From JADLEX01 sp964586775 (lineage in GTDB: Bacteria > Lernaellota > Lernaellaia > JACKCT01): a stretch of 25,882 nt of DNA. The position numbers were made by a program, and so were the translations under genes. A model generated the notes under the pieces. The model did no database searches and was not told where the DNA came from. It saw only the letters and a list, made by a program, of their open reading frames with translations. The stretch is taken from assembly GCA_964586775.1 (NCBI GenBank), contig CAZPJD010000090.1, positions 1 through 25,882 on the forward strand. The letters are read 5' to 3'. Position 1 is the first letter of the stretch. Every line of letters begins with the position of its first letter. Positions 1 through 9,867 of the stretch are shown in pieces.

Positions 1-178
1 TGACCACGCGCTCCGGCTCGACGATGCGCTCCAGGATCTTGCCGGCGCGGTAGCGCGGATTGCGCTCGATCACCGGCCAGATCGACTCGACCACCTCCCG
101 CACGGCCTGATGAAATTCCTTTTCTCCTGGATTTCTGGCGATCACCTGCTCCATAAAGGTATCGACCGTCTGCGGCAT
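1..178 (-). CDS. gdhA: Glutamate dehydrogenase, N-terminal part (cut by the window edge)
   Basis: Reading leftwards from an ATG at 178, 59 codons are open up to the window edge. The peptide starts MPQTVDTFMEQVIARNPGEK and continues with a REVVESIWPVIERNPRYR stretch and an EPERVV motif. This matches the N-terminal helical segment of hexameric NADP-type glutamate dehydrogenases, which reversibly convert 2-oxoglutarate and ammonia to glutamate in the cytoplasm. The catalytic and nucleotide-binding domains lie outside the window, so cofactor preference cannot be read here. A purine-rich GGGGGTGGG sits just upstream of the ATG as a ribosome binding site. The preceding 286 bases contain large hairpins that would lie in or near the leader. 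The family call is confident although only about 13% of the usual length is visible. Confidence 0.88.
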   Translation of the reverse strand, partial: MPQTVDTFMEQVIARNPGEKEFHQAVREVVESIWPVIERNPRYRAGKILERIVEPERVV

Positions 179-295
179 CTGCCCACCCCCACACACGTTG
201 GTTGAATTTGGCCGCGCCGCCCGCGCCCACGCCGGGCGACGCAATCGATGACGAACCCCGGAAGAAAATCGGAAGGAACGAAAACCCGGAAAGAC

Positions 296-378
296 CTTGA
301 ACCGCCGGTGCGGTGGCCCGAAAAGGCCACCTCGCTCGGTTCAAGACGGCCTTTTCTTGCGCTTTTTCGGCAAGAAAA
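296..378. repeat. Nested hairpin plus AT-type hairpin between the epimerase gene and gdhA
   Basis: A 9-bp perfect outer stem (CTTGAACCG 296-304 with CGGTTCAAG 337-345) encloses a second 7-bp perfect stem (GGTGGCC 312-318 with GGCCACC 325-331, loop CGAAAA). Seven bases further on, TTTTCTTGC (352-360) pairs with GCAAGAAAA (370-378). All stems are symmetric, so they can form on either strand. On the minus strand they follow the epimerase stop and precede gdhA by about 120 bases. They could act as a terminator, as leader structure of gdhA, or be a REP-like repeat. No clean T-tract follows any stem. Confidence 0.6.
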
Positions 379-464
379 TCAACAAAAAAATGCACGTCCA
401 TATCGCTTTATTACGCGGTTTGATCCCGTTTTTCGGGGACTGCGGCCAAGGACGCGGAGAACGA

Positions 465-1514
465 TCAGGCTTTCGCCCGAGCGCCCTCGACGAGCTGGCG
501 GAAGATCTCGTCGAGATCCACCGAGATATCCCAGTCGGGAAAGTGCTCGCGCAAGTGCGAGAGGTCGGAGATGTAACAGATGTGATCGCCGACGCGATTG
601 TCCTCGACGTAGACGGTTTCGATCTTCCGGCCCGTCACCGCCTCGAACCGCGCGACGGCCTCGACCACCGAAACCGAATTCGCCCTTCCGCCGCCGAGGT
701 TGTAGACCTCGCCCGGGCGGGGATTTTGGAAGAACGCGTGGAAAGCGCGGCACACATCGAGGCTGTGGATGTTGTCGCGCACCTGCTTGCCCTTGTAGCC
801 GAAGATCCGGTAAATCCCGCCCGTGACGGCGACCTTGGCGAGGTAGGCGAGAAAGCCGTGCAACTCGACCCCCGCGTGGGCCGGGCCGGTCAGGCACCCG
901 CCGCGAAAGCACGCGGTCTTCATGCCGAAGTAGCGCCCGTATTCCTGCACCATCACGTCGGAGGCGACTTTCGACGCGCCGAAGAGGCTGTGCGTGGAGT
1001 GGTCGATGGAAAAGTCCTCTGCGATGCCGTCGCGATAACGCGGATCGGCGTAGTCGTAGCGCGTTTCGAGTTCGACGAGATCGAGGGCGTTGGGCGCGTC
1101 GCCGTACACCTTGTTGGTGGACATGTGACAGAAGACGGCGTCCGGCGCGTGCCGCCGGGCGGCCTCGAGCAGGTTGAGCGTACCGACGGCGTTGACGTCG
1201 AAATCGTCGAACGGCCGATCCTTGGCCAAATCGTGCGAGGGCTGCGCGGCGCAGTGGACGATGAGATCGGGGCGCAGGTCGCGCACGAGTCGCCCGATCG
1301 CGTCGCGGTCGCGGATGTCGAGATCGCGGTGCGTGAATCCTCTGGCGATGCGCGCGAGTTCGCGTTGCCGGGGCCGCGTGTCGCCGCCCGGGCCGAAAAA
1401 GTCCATGCGCATGTTGTTGTCGACGCCGAAGGTCTCCCACCCGAGGGCGTCGAAATAGCACACGGCCTCGGACCCGATCAGACCCGACGACCCGGTGACA
1501 AGCGCGCGCGTCAT
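465..1514 (-). CDS. Extended SDR, CDP-paratose 2-epimerase-like nucleotide-sugar epimerase
   Basis: The 349-residue protein is an NAD-dependent epimerase/dehydratase of the extended SDR family. The Rossmann motif is GSSGLIG (8-14), followed by a VDNNMRMDFFG segment, an HCAAQPSHD segment near 87-95 and MSTNKVYGD (131-139). The C-terminal half has the conserved FRGGCLTGP and FGYKGKQVRDNIHS blocks of CDP-paratose/tyvelose-epimerase-like proteins. A role in modifying a nucleotide sugar for surface polysaccharide is likely; the exact sugar cannot be read. The usual catalytic YxxxK reads FGASK (F178, K182), so the Tyr is Phe. I chose the ATG at 1514 because GGGGA lies about 5 bases upstream; a TTG five codons earlier has no better site. 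It is divergent from the histidine kinase gene. Confidence 0.85.
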   Translation of the reverse strand: MTRALVTGSSGLIGSEAVCYFDALGWETFGVDNNMRMDFFGPGGDTRPRQRELARIARGFTHRDLDIRDRDAIGRLVRDLRPDLIVHCAAQPSHDLAKDRPFDDFDVNAVGTLNLLEAARRHAPDAVFCHMSTNKVYGDAPNALDLVELETRYDYADPRYRDGIAEDFSIDHSTHSLFGASKVASDVMVQEYGRYFGMKTACFRGGCLTGPAHAGVELHGFLAYLAKVAVTGGIYRIFGYKGKQVRDNIHSLDVCRAFHAFFQNPRPGEVYNLGGGRANSVSVVEAVARFEAVTGRKIETVYVEDNRVGDHICYISDLSHLREHFPDWDISVDLDEIFRQLVEGARAKA

Positions 1515-1635
1515 GGAATCCCCGACCAAAACTGGAAGCGGGATCTTTTACCGGCCCGCCGGCGAAATCAAGACGCGGCGCGAAATGTCGCGCGTCTTTG
1601 ACATGGCGTCCCGAATACGCGGAAATAGTCGAATC

Positions 1636-3093
1636 ATGAAACCTTTGCCGGATCGTCTTCGGTCCATCATGGGCGCGCAGGTCGCCGCGTTTCTGGCGAT
1701 CATCGCCCTCGTCACGTCGGTTTTCGGAACAGTCTTTTTCTCCACCGCGCGGCGTCACCTGGAAACCGAAATCGGCGCGAAGTTGCAGGACATCGCCCGG
1801 ATCGCCGCGCGAAACGCCCCCGCCGAGCGCATCGACCTGATCGCGCCGGGCGATGCGCAAACGCGGCTCGTGCTGCGTCTGAAGGAAAAGCTCGCTGAGA
1901 TCCGCGAGGCGTCGGGCGTCGGCAACATCTTCGTGCTGACGACCGACCGAAAGTCGGTCTTGGATCTCGACCCCGCCGTCGCTATCGGCGCCGGATACGA
2001 ATTGCCCCACCTTCCGCCCGCGTTTCTCGATGAACTCGATCGCGGGAGCGCCGTCAGCACGCAGAGCTACCGGGCCGCTTCGGGCGCGTTGTACATGACG
2101 GCCTTCGCGCCGATTTCGGATGCAACGGGTCGCCTGCGCGGGATTGTCGGCGTCGACGCCGGGGCGCGGGAGATCGCCGTGCTCGACGAGATGCGCGCGC
2201 GCCTGTGGGGGATCGCGCTCCTGGGCGTCATCCCGGCCGTTCTCATGGCGTGGCTTCTGGCAAACCGGCTGACGCGCCCCGTGCGGGACATGGCCGCGAT
2301 TGTCGAGCGGATCGGGCGCGGCGAATACGACGCCCGCGTATCGCCGGCCGGGGCGGCGGAACTCGCCCGCCTCGCGGACGCCTTCAACGCCATGGCGGAC
2401 GGGGTGCAGCGGCGCGACGCTCAGCTTCGGGAGATCACCGCCGGCGTCGCCCATGAGATTCGCAATCCCCTGAACTCCATCAAGCTCCTCGTCACGCTGC
2501 TCGGAGAAGAGTTGGCCGAGGCGGGGCGGGATTCGGGCGACGTCATCCCAAAGCTTCACCGGGAGATCGCCAAGCTCAACCGATTCCTCACCGAGTTTCT
2601 GACGCACTCACGCCCGCTCACGCTGCGCCGGGACGATGCCCGACCGGGCGATCTGGCGCGGGACGCCGCCGCGATGGCGATGGGGGAGGCGCAACAGCGC
2701 AACGTGTCGATCGAGGTGCGTGCTGAGCGGAATCTTCCGGTTCTCCTCGTGGATCGGGAGAGAATGGAACAATCCTTGCTTAACATCGTCCTGAACGCCG
2801 TTCAGGCAAGTCCGCCCGGCGGACACGTCGAAGTGACGGTTCGAACATCGGATATCGACGACGCGGTGGAGTTGGTAGTGGACGATGACGGCGCGGGATT
2901 GGACGAAGGGACGATGAGCCGGCTGTTCCAGCCGTTTTTCACCACGAAGAGCGAAGGAACCGGCCTGGGCCTTTCCAACGCGCGCAAGGTCGTCGCGGGG
3001 CATGGCGGTGCGATTTCGGCGACGAATCGCGACGGCGGCGGGGCGCGGTTCGTCGTGCGTTTGCCGATGACAACACGGGACGAGGAGGGCTAG
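1636..3093 (+). CDS. Transmembrane sensor histidine kinase (HAMP, HisKA, HATPase)
   Basis: The protein has 485 residues. TM1 is at about 12-36, a periplasmic sensing region of about 150 residues follows, and TM2 is at about 190-210. A HAMP linker (about 207-260) leads to the H-box VAHEIRNPLNS with phospho-acceptor H273. The ATP-binding domain carries N-box LLNIVLNAVQA (N387), DDDGAGL (416-422), FQPFFTTK (431-438) and GTGLGLS (441-447). It would autophosphorylate and pass the phosphate to the response regulator that starts 4 bases after its stop. The overall form resembles NtrB/ZraS-type kinases paired with sigma-54 activators. The periplasmic part looks cache-like, but the ligand is unknown. 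The ATG at 1636 puts the membrane segment at the N-terminus; earlier in-frame starts overlap the divergent gene's start. A TTGACA at 1598-1603 may be a -35 element, which would favour a slightly later start such as M12. Confidence 0.9.
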   Translation: MKPLPDRLRSIMGAQVAAFLAIIALVTSVFGTVFFSTARRHLETEIGAKLQDIARIAARNAPAERIDLIAPGDAQTRLVLRLKEKLAEIREASGVGNIFVLTTDRKSVLDLDPAVAIGAGYELPHLPPAFLDELDRGSAVSTQSYRAASGALYMTAFAPISDATGRLRGIVGVDAGAREIAVLDEMRARLWGIALLGVIPAVLMAWLLANRLTRPVRDMAAIVERIGRGEYDARVSPAGAAELARLADAFNAMADGVQRRDAQLREITAGVAHEIRNPLNSIKLLVTLLGEELAEAGRDSGDVIPKLHREIAKLNRFLTEFLTHSRPLTLRRDDARPGDLARDAAAMAMGEAQQRNVSIEVRAERNLPVLLVDRERMEQSLLNIVLNAVQASPPGGHVEVTVRTSDIDDAVELVVDDDGAGLDEGTMSRLFQPFFTTKSEGTGLGLSNARKVVAGHGGAISATNRDGGGARFVVRLPMTTRDEEG

Positions 3094-3097
3094 CCGG

Positions 3098-4458
<1,361 letters not shown>

Positions 4459-4477
<19 letters not shown>

Positions 4478-4989
4478 CACAAGCCGTACCCGCGCGCGCC
4501 ATCGGGACGGTCGTGATCGCGGCGATCCTGATCGGCGTGGCGGCCCCGTCTGCGCGCGCCGACGCCGACGACGACATCTTCGCGTGGCGGAGTTGGAAGA
4601 GCCTCGACGCGGCGATCGCCCTGCGTCCGCTCGACGGCCCCGACGACATCGACGAAAAGATCGAGATCGTGCAGGACCGGCTGGACGCGCTGGGGCGCGA
4701 GCGCGCGCGTCTGGAAAAAGACCGACAGACGGCGGAGCAGGCGTTGGACGCGTTGCGTGCGCGCCGCAACGTGTTACGGGAGCTCTCGGACATTCGAACT
4801 GGCGGCGACGCAAGAACAAGGCAGACACTGAAGGAATTGACCGATCAGATCGCGCGCGAGGAGGAGCGCCAGCGGATGCGTCGGGAGTCCATCGACGGGC
4901 TCGTCGGCGAGTCCGCCCGCGTGGCGGGGATTGTCGCCGATTATCGCGGGAAGGCGGCGACGCTGAGGCAACAGGAGAGTGCACCATGA
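4459..4989 (+). CDS. Exported coiled-coil protein of unknown function
   Basis: This 176-residue protein starts inside the 3' end of the response-regulator gene (19-base overlap) and its stop overlaps the next start (ATGA at 4986-4989). The N-terminus has a hydrophobic stretch (about 14-30) ending APSARADAD, which looks like a signal peptide with an Ala-x-Ala type site. The rest is strongly charged and helical: about 70-115 and 125-165 are rich in Glu, Arg and Leu with heptad-like spacing, as expected for a periplasmic coiled coil. I recognise no domain. The tight coupling on both sides suggests it works with the outer-membrane barrel encoded next, perhaps as a periplasmic spacer or assembly partner; that role is inference. 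The start could instead be a GTG at 4513, giving a shorter signal peptide. Confidence 0.75.
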
Positions 4990-6122
4990 CGTTACGGCGC
5001 CTCGCGGCATTGCTGGCTCTGTTCGTCGCCGTCGCGAGGCCGAATACGGCCGTTCCCGACGACGCGGAGCCCGACGACCCGTGGTCGGGACGGGTCGGCG
5101 TTTCGCAGAAGTACGACTCCAACGTCGACCTGCTCGCCGAAGAGCCCCGACCGGATGCCGACCCCGACGACGTCGTGAAGGACGCCCACATCACCGAGGT
5201 CTTCGGCGCAATCGGTTGGATGTCGCCCGGCTACGGTCCCTGGAGACTCTCCGCGGACCTTTTCGCGCTCGCCGATCTATTTCCCGAGAACATGGACGAC
5301 ACATGGGCGATCGGCCGCGGGCACCTCGACGGCGCGTATCGATTCGGTGCGAACGCCCTGCGGTTACGCAGCGAAGCCGGTGGATACACCGAACCCGACG
5401 ACACCGAGTACGACAACTGGGGCGCCGAATCGTCGCTCGCCTACGCGTGCGAACTCGGCGCTGTCTGGACCCTCTCGGGTGGCTACCAGAACGAATTGCG
5501 ACGTTACCCGAGCGCGACCGTGTTCGACTTCGGCGGACACGGCGCGCTGCTGGAGGTTCGGCAAAACTGGACCGCGCGATTTTCCACCAGCCAGCGTTAC
5601 GATGTGTGGTTTCTCGACGGTCGAGGCGAGGAGGACGACGAGGGTCGCCTTGGTGCGCCGTCGCGCGTCGTGCGACACGCGGTGGAGGTCGCGGCCGAGT
5701 CGCTTATCGGGCGGCGGCACGCGCTGGGCGCTGCGTACGCATATCAAGTCGACGACGCGGCGAACGACGGCGCGTATCAGATCGGCGAGATCCAGGGCGA
5801 GGACGAAAACCTTGAGATCGACGGCGAGTTCAACGTCGCCAAGCACCGGGCCACGCTCCTGTATTCGGTGCGGATCGCCGAACGGTTCAGCGTCGCGTTC
5901 TATAACGAGGCGCTTCACAGGGTCTTTCTCGGCGCCGACGCGAAGCTCTATGGCGGGGAGCGGATCGACGCGTCGTACCTGGGATCGGCGTGGGTTTCCG
6001 CGCGGCTCTACGCGATGCTCTTCGCGCGCGTGCGTTACCTGTATCGGATGAACGACTCGAGGGTGGACTACCTCGACTTTCAGGATCACGTCGTCCTCGG
6101 CGGACTCGAGTATCGGTTTTAG
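4986..6122 (+). CDS. Predicted outer-membrane beta-barrel protein
   Basis: The 378-residue protein begins with a signal peptide (MTLRRLAALLALFVAVARP). The mature part opens with RVGVSQKYDSNVDLL, a strand typical of the start of outer-membrane barrels. Alternating amphipathic strands with many Tyr, Trp and Arg follow, and the protein ends in LEYRF, a C-terminal aromatic as recognised by the BAM machinery. I see no plug, POTRA or TPR domain, so the barrel family cannot be named. AGGAG lies about 9 bases before the ATG, and the start overlaps the stop of the coiled-coil gene. It is the last gene of the kinase/regulator unit and may be a structural target or partner of that sensory system. Surface-assembly or transport roles are both possible. 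Confidence 0.8.
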   Translation: MTLRRLAALLALFVAVARPNTAVPDDAEPDDPWSGRVGVSQKYDSNVDLLAEEPRPDADPDDVVKDAHITEVFGAIGWMSPGYGPWRLSADLFALADLFPENMDDTWAIGRGHLDGAYRFGANALRLRSEAGGYTEPDDTEYDNWGAESSLAYACELGAVWTLSGGYQNELRRYPSATVFDFGGHGALLEVRQNWTARFSTSQRYDVWFLDGRGEEDDEGRLGAPSRVVRHAVEVAAESLIGRRHALGAAYAYQVDDAANDGAYQIGEIQGEDENLEIDGEFNVAKHRATLLYSVRIAERFSVAFYNEALHRVFLGADAKLYGGERIDASYLGSAWVSARLYAMLFARVRYLYRMNDSRVDYLDFQDHVVLGGLEYRF

Positions 6123-6128
6123 AGGCAT

Positions 6129-6185
6129 GGCGGCGGGATGCGGAAAAGTCGCCGCCGCTGAAAATACAGCGCTGGATTTCCAGCG
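6129..6185 (+). terminator. Two hairpins after the beta-barrel gene (possible terminator)
   Basis: GGCGGCG (6129-6135) pairs with CGCCGCC (6150-6156), and CGCTGG (6170-6175) pairs with CCAGCG (6180-6185) over a four-base loop. Both directly follow the stop at 6122. There is no T-tract, so efficiency is uncertain. Confidence 0.35.
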
Positions 6186-6302
6186 AATTCGAAGAATCCA
6201 GGCGGTTTCGAGGTCCCGCGACCCGAGAAACGTACGATGGTCCGTCCCTTGCACGAGCGCCGTCATGCGTTGGTTCGACAACCATACCGAGGAGGAATGA
6301 CG

Positions 6303-7067
6303 ATGAAGACGACGCACATGTTTTCTTTGGCCGCGCTCGCGGCGCTTTACCTCTCGCTGGTCGCGATGGGTTGCGGCGACGACGACGACAACGATGACGG
6401 CGCGGGAGACGATGACGACGATGATGATGACGACGACGACGGGGAGTGCCCCGAGCCGACGGTCGACATCGCCGTGTGCGACCCCGGCGCGGGTCCATTT
6501 TCGCTGACGATCGACAACGAGTGGTTCCCGCTCGAGGTCGGAGCGCAGCTCGTGCTCGAAGGCGACGAGGACGGCACGGCGATCCGCGTCGAGATCGACG
6601 TGCTCGACGAGACCGAGGACGTCGCGGGAGTGACGACGCGCGTGATGACCGAGACCGAGTTCGAGGACGGGGAACTCGTCGAGGTGTCGCGCAACTTCTT
6701 CGCGCAGGCGCCCGACGGCACGGTGTGCTACTTCGGCGAGAGCGTCACCGACTACGAGGACGGCGAGCCGCAGCCCGCCGAGGACGAATGGCGCGCGGGC
6801 GAGGGCGGCGCGGCCCCGGGCATCATCATGCCGGCCGATCCGCAGGTGGGCGACGCCTACTATCAGGAATACGCGCTCGGCACCGCCGAGGACATGGGCG
6901 CGATCGACGGCTTTGGCGAGGCCATCAGCACCCCCGCGGGCGACTTCGAAGACACCATGACCGTCATGGACTACAACCCGCTGGAAGGCTGCGGCGCGGA
7001 CGAGAAGGTTTACGTGCGGGGCATCGGCCTCGCCGTGGACGAAGAGGCGCTGCTCATCAGCTACTGA
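6303..7067 (+). CDS. Lipoprotein with poly-Asp linker, uncharacterised beta-rich domain
   Basis: The 254-residue protein has a signal peptide with lipobox VAMGC (Cys24) and then an Asp-rich linker (about 26-46) with 17 Asp residues. The domain that follows contains DNEWFPLEVGAQLVLEG, NFFAQAPDGTVCYFGE, PGIIMPADPQVGDAYYQEY and a final VYVRGIGLAVDEEALLI. I recognise this pattern from a widespread family of uncharacterised secreted proteins in Actinobacteria and deltaproteobacterial genomes, but it has no known function. It is probably displayed outside the inner membrane with the acidic linker as a flexible stalk. Two ATGs (6297, 6303) follow GGAGG; the second has the better spacing. A strong hairpin lies after the stop. 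Confidence 0.85.
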   Translation: MKTTHMFSLAALAALYLSLVAMGCGDDDDNDDGAGDDDDDDDDDDDGECPEPTVDIAVCDPGAGPFSLTIDNEWFPLEVGAQLVLEGDEDGTAIRVEIDVLDETEDVAGVTTRVMTETEFEDGELVEVSRNFFAQAPDGTVCYFGESVTDYEDGEPQPAEDEWRAGEGGAAPGIIMPADPQVGDAYYQEYALGTAEDMGAIDGFGEAISTPAGDFEDTMTVMDYNPLEGCGADEKVYVRGIGLAVDEEALLISY

Positions 7068-7092
7068 GTCGCGGAGCAAACGCGAATTCGAG

Positions 7093-7120
7093 GATCGCCC
7101 GCCGGCAACGGCGGGCGATC
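7093..7120. terminator. Bidirectional hairpin terminator between convergent genes
   Basis: An 11-bp perfect stem (GATCGCCCGCC 7093-7103 with GGCGGGCGATC 7110-7120) extends by one further G-C pair to leave a GCAA loop, a GNRA-type tetraloop. It lies between the stop of the lipoprotein gene and the 3' end of the convergent membrane glycosyltransferase gene, and touches the latter's stop codon. T-richness after it is modest on both strands. Confidence 0.55.
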
Positions 7121-8765
7121 AATTCGATTCACGCAGGCGACGCAGGACGGCAACGCTCAGCCCGCCCTCGTCTTCCAGCGGCAGGAACACGTCACCGGCA
7201 TCATAGGGCGTAGAGTTCACGCGCCACTTCAGGTCTCTCGTATTCGTGTCGCACCGCAGGTCGGCAAGCGCGCGGCCCAGCGCCTTAGGGCCGATGCCAC
7301 GCCTGGGCGCGTTGGCGTAGTGGACGATCACTTCAGCATCCGCGGCCTCGTGTGCGCCGACAAGCCGCAACGTGTCGCCGCCGAAAAGCTCCGCCACGTC
7401 GTGGATCTTCAGCGACGCCCGGACCAAATCGCCGTCCAATGTGGTTCGTCCCGGCAAGCCCACCACGCGGTAACGCATCACGCCGCTCTCGTTTCGCGAC
7501 GCGCGTGCGGCCCACTCCTCCAGATCGGGCTCGGTGCGGATCTTCAGTCGATGGGGCACGATCAGGTCGCGCGAGATGCCTTCGGCCGACGGACGCGCAG
7601 AGACGACGGGATGGACATCGAGAAACCCGCGCGTTCGGATCGTCGCATCGGCGGCGACGAGCCCGACCAACGCGACCGCCGCGACCAGTGCGAACGATCC
7701 ACGTCGAAACTCGCGGATGCGTTTCTCGGCCACCGCCGCGGTGGCGGCGACCATCACCACGTAAGCGAACGTGTTGGTCGGCTCGCCGATTCCCTTGGCG
7801 ACGGTCCACACGGTCAGGCCGAGCCACCATGCCGCCGCGAAGTAGGTGAATCGCGACGCCGACAGGTTCCGCGCGCGCGCCCGATTCGTGGCCGCGAGGA
7901 CAACCGCCAGCAACGCGATGCCGATCCCGATGGCCGGGCCGAGGGCGACGGCGGCGTCCTGCAGCACCGACACGGCGAACGGAGGAAGTGCGCCCGGCTC
8001 CGAAGGGACCTTCGGAAACGGAGCGCCTCCCCGATACATCAGCGTGCGTGCCATGAACGCCGCGGAGATGATCGGAAACGCAAGCGCGGCGATGTCCCAT
8101 CGGCGAGCGGCCTTTTCGTTTCGCGCCCGCCACGCGCGATGGACGAGCAAAACCATCACGGGCGCGCCCGTGGCGACGGCGAGAGGGTGCGTGGCGATCG
8201 CCGCGCCGAGCAACAAGCCCGCCGCCACGCGTCGCCACGGCGGCGGGTCGCGTCGCGGTTCGCCGAGGGCGAGCACGAACGCGGTCAAGATGAGCGTGTG
8301 CGCATGAAACTGCAGGAAAAACTGCCGACCGTACGCAACGACGGCAGGAGCCGTTGCGGCAAAGAGCCCGGTCGCGAGCGCCGCGAAAGACCCACCGAGC
8401 CGCGCCGCGAGCGCGAATGCGGCGATGGCGAAGACGGCGATGGACGCAACGCAAATCCCATGCACCAAACCCGGCGTCACCGGTATCGCGGACCCGATCG
8501 CCTTGAGCGCGAGCGACGGCATCGGGAATCGGACTTCGCCTTGAAACAACTTGGGGATCGCGCGCATCCACGGCACGTCGCGCAGCGCCGTGTACCCCGA
8601 CAGATAATACGCGTCGTGTCCGGTCAGCGCGCGGGTATCGAACGCGAAATGCAGGGCGTTCGGCCATATCGCGACGAAAACGACGATCGCGAGCGAAACG
8701 ATCGCGACAAAACGCGGCGACACCGCGCGTGTCGTTTCGGCGTCGATCGCGCCGGGGCGATTCAC
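7119..8765 (-). CDS. GT-C type polytopic membrane glycosyltransferase (GT39/ArnT-like)
   Basis: The 548-residue protein has a first TM helix at about 18-38, then a loop with LTGHDAYYLSGY. D51 in this loop sits where GT-C enzymes (PMT/ArnT type) keep their catalytic acid. About ten more hydrophobic helices run to about 385, and a soluble domain of about 160 residues ends the protein, probably periplasmic. Such enzymes move a sugar from a polyprenyl-phosphate carrier to a protein or lipid acceptor on the periplasmic side. The assignment rests on topology and the loop motif, not a close match. The start is GTG at 8765, the only start that keeps TM1. It lies 36 bases after the DUF2804 gene, so the two may share a transcript. 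Confidence 0.65.
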   Translation of the reverse strand: MNRPGAIDAETTRAVSPRFVAIVSLAIVVFVAIWPNALHFAFDTRALTGHDAYYLSGYTALRDVPWMRAIPKLFQGEVRFPMPSLALKAIGSAIPVTPGLVHGICVASIAVFAIAAFALAARLGGSFAALATGLFAATAPAVVAYGRQFFLQFHAHTLILTAFVLALGEPRRDPPPWRRVAAGLLLGAAIATHPLAVATGAPVMVLLVHRAWRARNEKAARRWDIAALAFPIISAAFMARTLMYRGGAPFPKVPSEPGALPPFAVSVLQDAAVALGPAIGIGIALLAVVLAATNRARARNLSASRFTYFAAAWWLGLTVWTVAKGIGEPTNTFAYVVMVAATAAVAEKRIREFRRGSFALVAAVALVGLVAADATIRTRGFLDVHPVVSARPSAEGISRDLIVPHRLKIRTEPDLEEWAARASRNESGVMRYRVVGLPGRTTLDGDLVRASLKIHDVAELFGGDTLRLVGAHEAADAEVIVHYANAPRRGIGPKALGRALADLRCDTNTRDLKWRVNSTPYDAGDVFLPLEDEGGLSVAVLRRLRESN

Positions 8766-8801
8766 GTCGCCCCGGATCGTCGCGCGAGGCGCTCGCGCGC
8801 G

Positions 8802-9833
8802 TCACCACTTCGCATGGTGTTCCTCGGCCCAACCGATCACGTCGCGGATCTCGATGCGCTCGCCGGCGCCCGTGACGACGAACCCCTCATACCGCCCGAA
8901 GACCTGATGCACGGAAGACGAGAGCACGACGAGGTTCGTGATCGTCACGCGGTCGAAGATCGGCGTCATCGTCAGTTCCAAGCGCCCGGCGTCGTCGCGA
9001 AACCGCCACGGCTTCATGAATTCGCCCGAGGTGTAGTCGAAGGGCACTTTCGCGAGCTTTGTCATCCGACCGTCGATGAAGAAGCAATTCTCCGTCGCCT
9101 TCGAAAGATCCCCGAAGCCCTCGCCGAGGTTGAGCCCGAAACGCCGCCCGTCCGCCAGGCGCCCCGACGCGCTCGCCCAATTCCAGTATGTGCGATAGGG
9201 CCACGCGCCCCGGCCCCAATCGAGCGTCGCGAGGGCCGTGTCCGACGCGTAGCGCCGGTCGCCCAGCACCGCGTAACCACGCGCGGGCATCGCCGCGATC
9301 TTTTCGTTGTAATAAAAATGCCGTTGCTCGATCGGCGTCGCCATGACAATCGCGTCGTCCGCGTCGTCGCACGCGATCTCCCACTCGGCCGCGAGCCCGC
9401 GCCCTTTGGCGAAGGTCGGCCATCCGACGCGCAGCGTGCGCGCGTTCGGGCGGCGGGCAAACTCCATCTTCACGCCGCCGCGCGAGAACACCAGATCGCC
9501 CTCGCGGCTCGCGCGCGGTAGGCGGCACCCCGCGCCCAGCGGCGTCACCAGCGTGTCCTCGTATTGCACGCCCTCTCGAAAATCGATGAGGTAAGCGAAG
9601 ATCACGCCCGCGTAGCCGGCGTGCGAAACCGCCGCCGAAAAAAAGAAGTCGTCCGTCGTGACGCCGTAATAATCCCACTCCTTCAAACGCAGCCGCGTCA
9701 GCGCGCGCCCGGGCAGCACGCGCAGGTGCTCGGGGTTGTAATCGAGCACCGCGCGCCGGGCGTACCCGGTTTCGCGAAGCCGCCCGTCGTCGCCCAGTAG
9801 CGGACCGGACGCTGTGATTTCGTGCTGCGTCAT
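8802..9833 (-). CDS. DUF2804 family protein
   Basis: The 343-residue protein matches the DUF2804 family in length and pattern: an N-terminal MTQHEITASGPLLGDDGRLR, then LKEWDYYGVTTDDFFFSAAV, a WGRGAWPYRTYWNWASASG block, GLNLGEGFGD and a C-terminal FGRYEGFV segment. The fold is thought to be beta-rich and lipocalin-like; no reaction is established. There is no signal peptide, so it is probably cytoplasmic. The ATG at 9833 has GGGGGAA upstream and gives the usual family length; longer in-frame extensions run into the divergent promoter region. It is first in a minus-strand pair with the membrane glycosyltransferase. Confidence 0.85.
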   Translation of the reverse strand: MTQHEITASGPLLGDDGRLRETGYARRAVLDYNPEHLRVLPGRALTRLRLKEWDYYGVTTDDFFFSAAVSHAGYAGVIFAYLIDFREGVQYEDTLVTPLGAGCRLPRASREGDLVFSRGGVKMEFARRPNARTLRVGWPTFAKGRGLAAEWEIACDDADDAIVMATPIEQRHFYYNEKIAAMPARGYAVLGDRRYASDTALATLDWGRGAWPYRTYWNWASASGRLADGRRFGLNLGEGFGDLSKATENCFFIDGRMTKLAKVPFDYTSGEFMKPWRFRDDAGRLELTMTPIFDRVTITNLVVLSSSVHQVFGRYEGFVVTGAGERIEIRDVIGWAEEHHAKW

Positions 9834-9867
9834 GATGCGTTTCCCCCGGAGTGCGCTCTCACAGTTT

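Noticed and set aside
379..2607. Long open frame of 742 codons on the minus strand
   Set aside because: It runs antisense to the histidine kinase gene and out of frame with the epimerase gene. It is Arg/Pro/Gly-rich and has no family features, as expected of open reverse frames in high-GC DNA.
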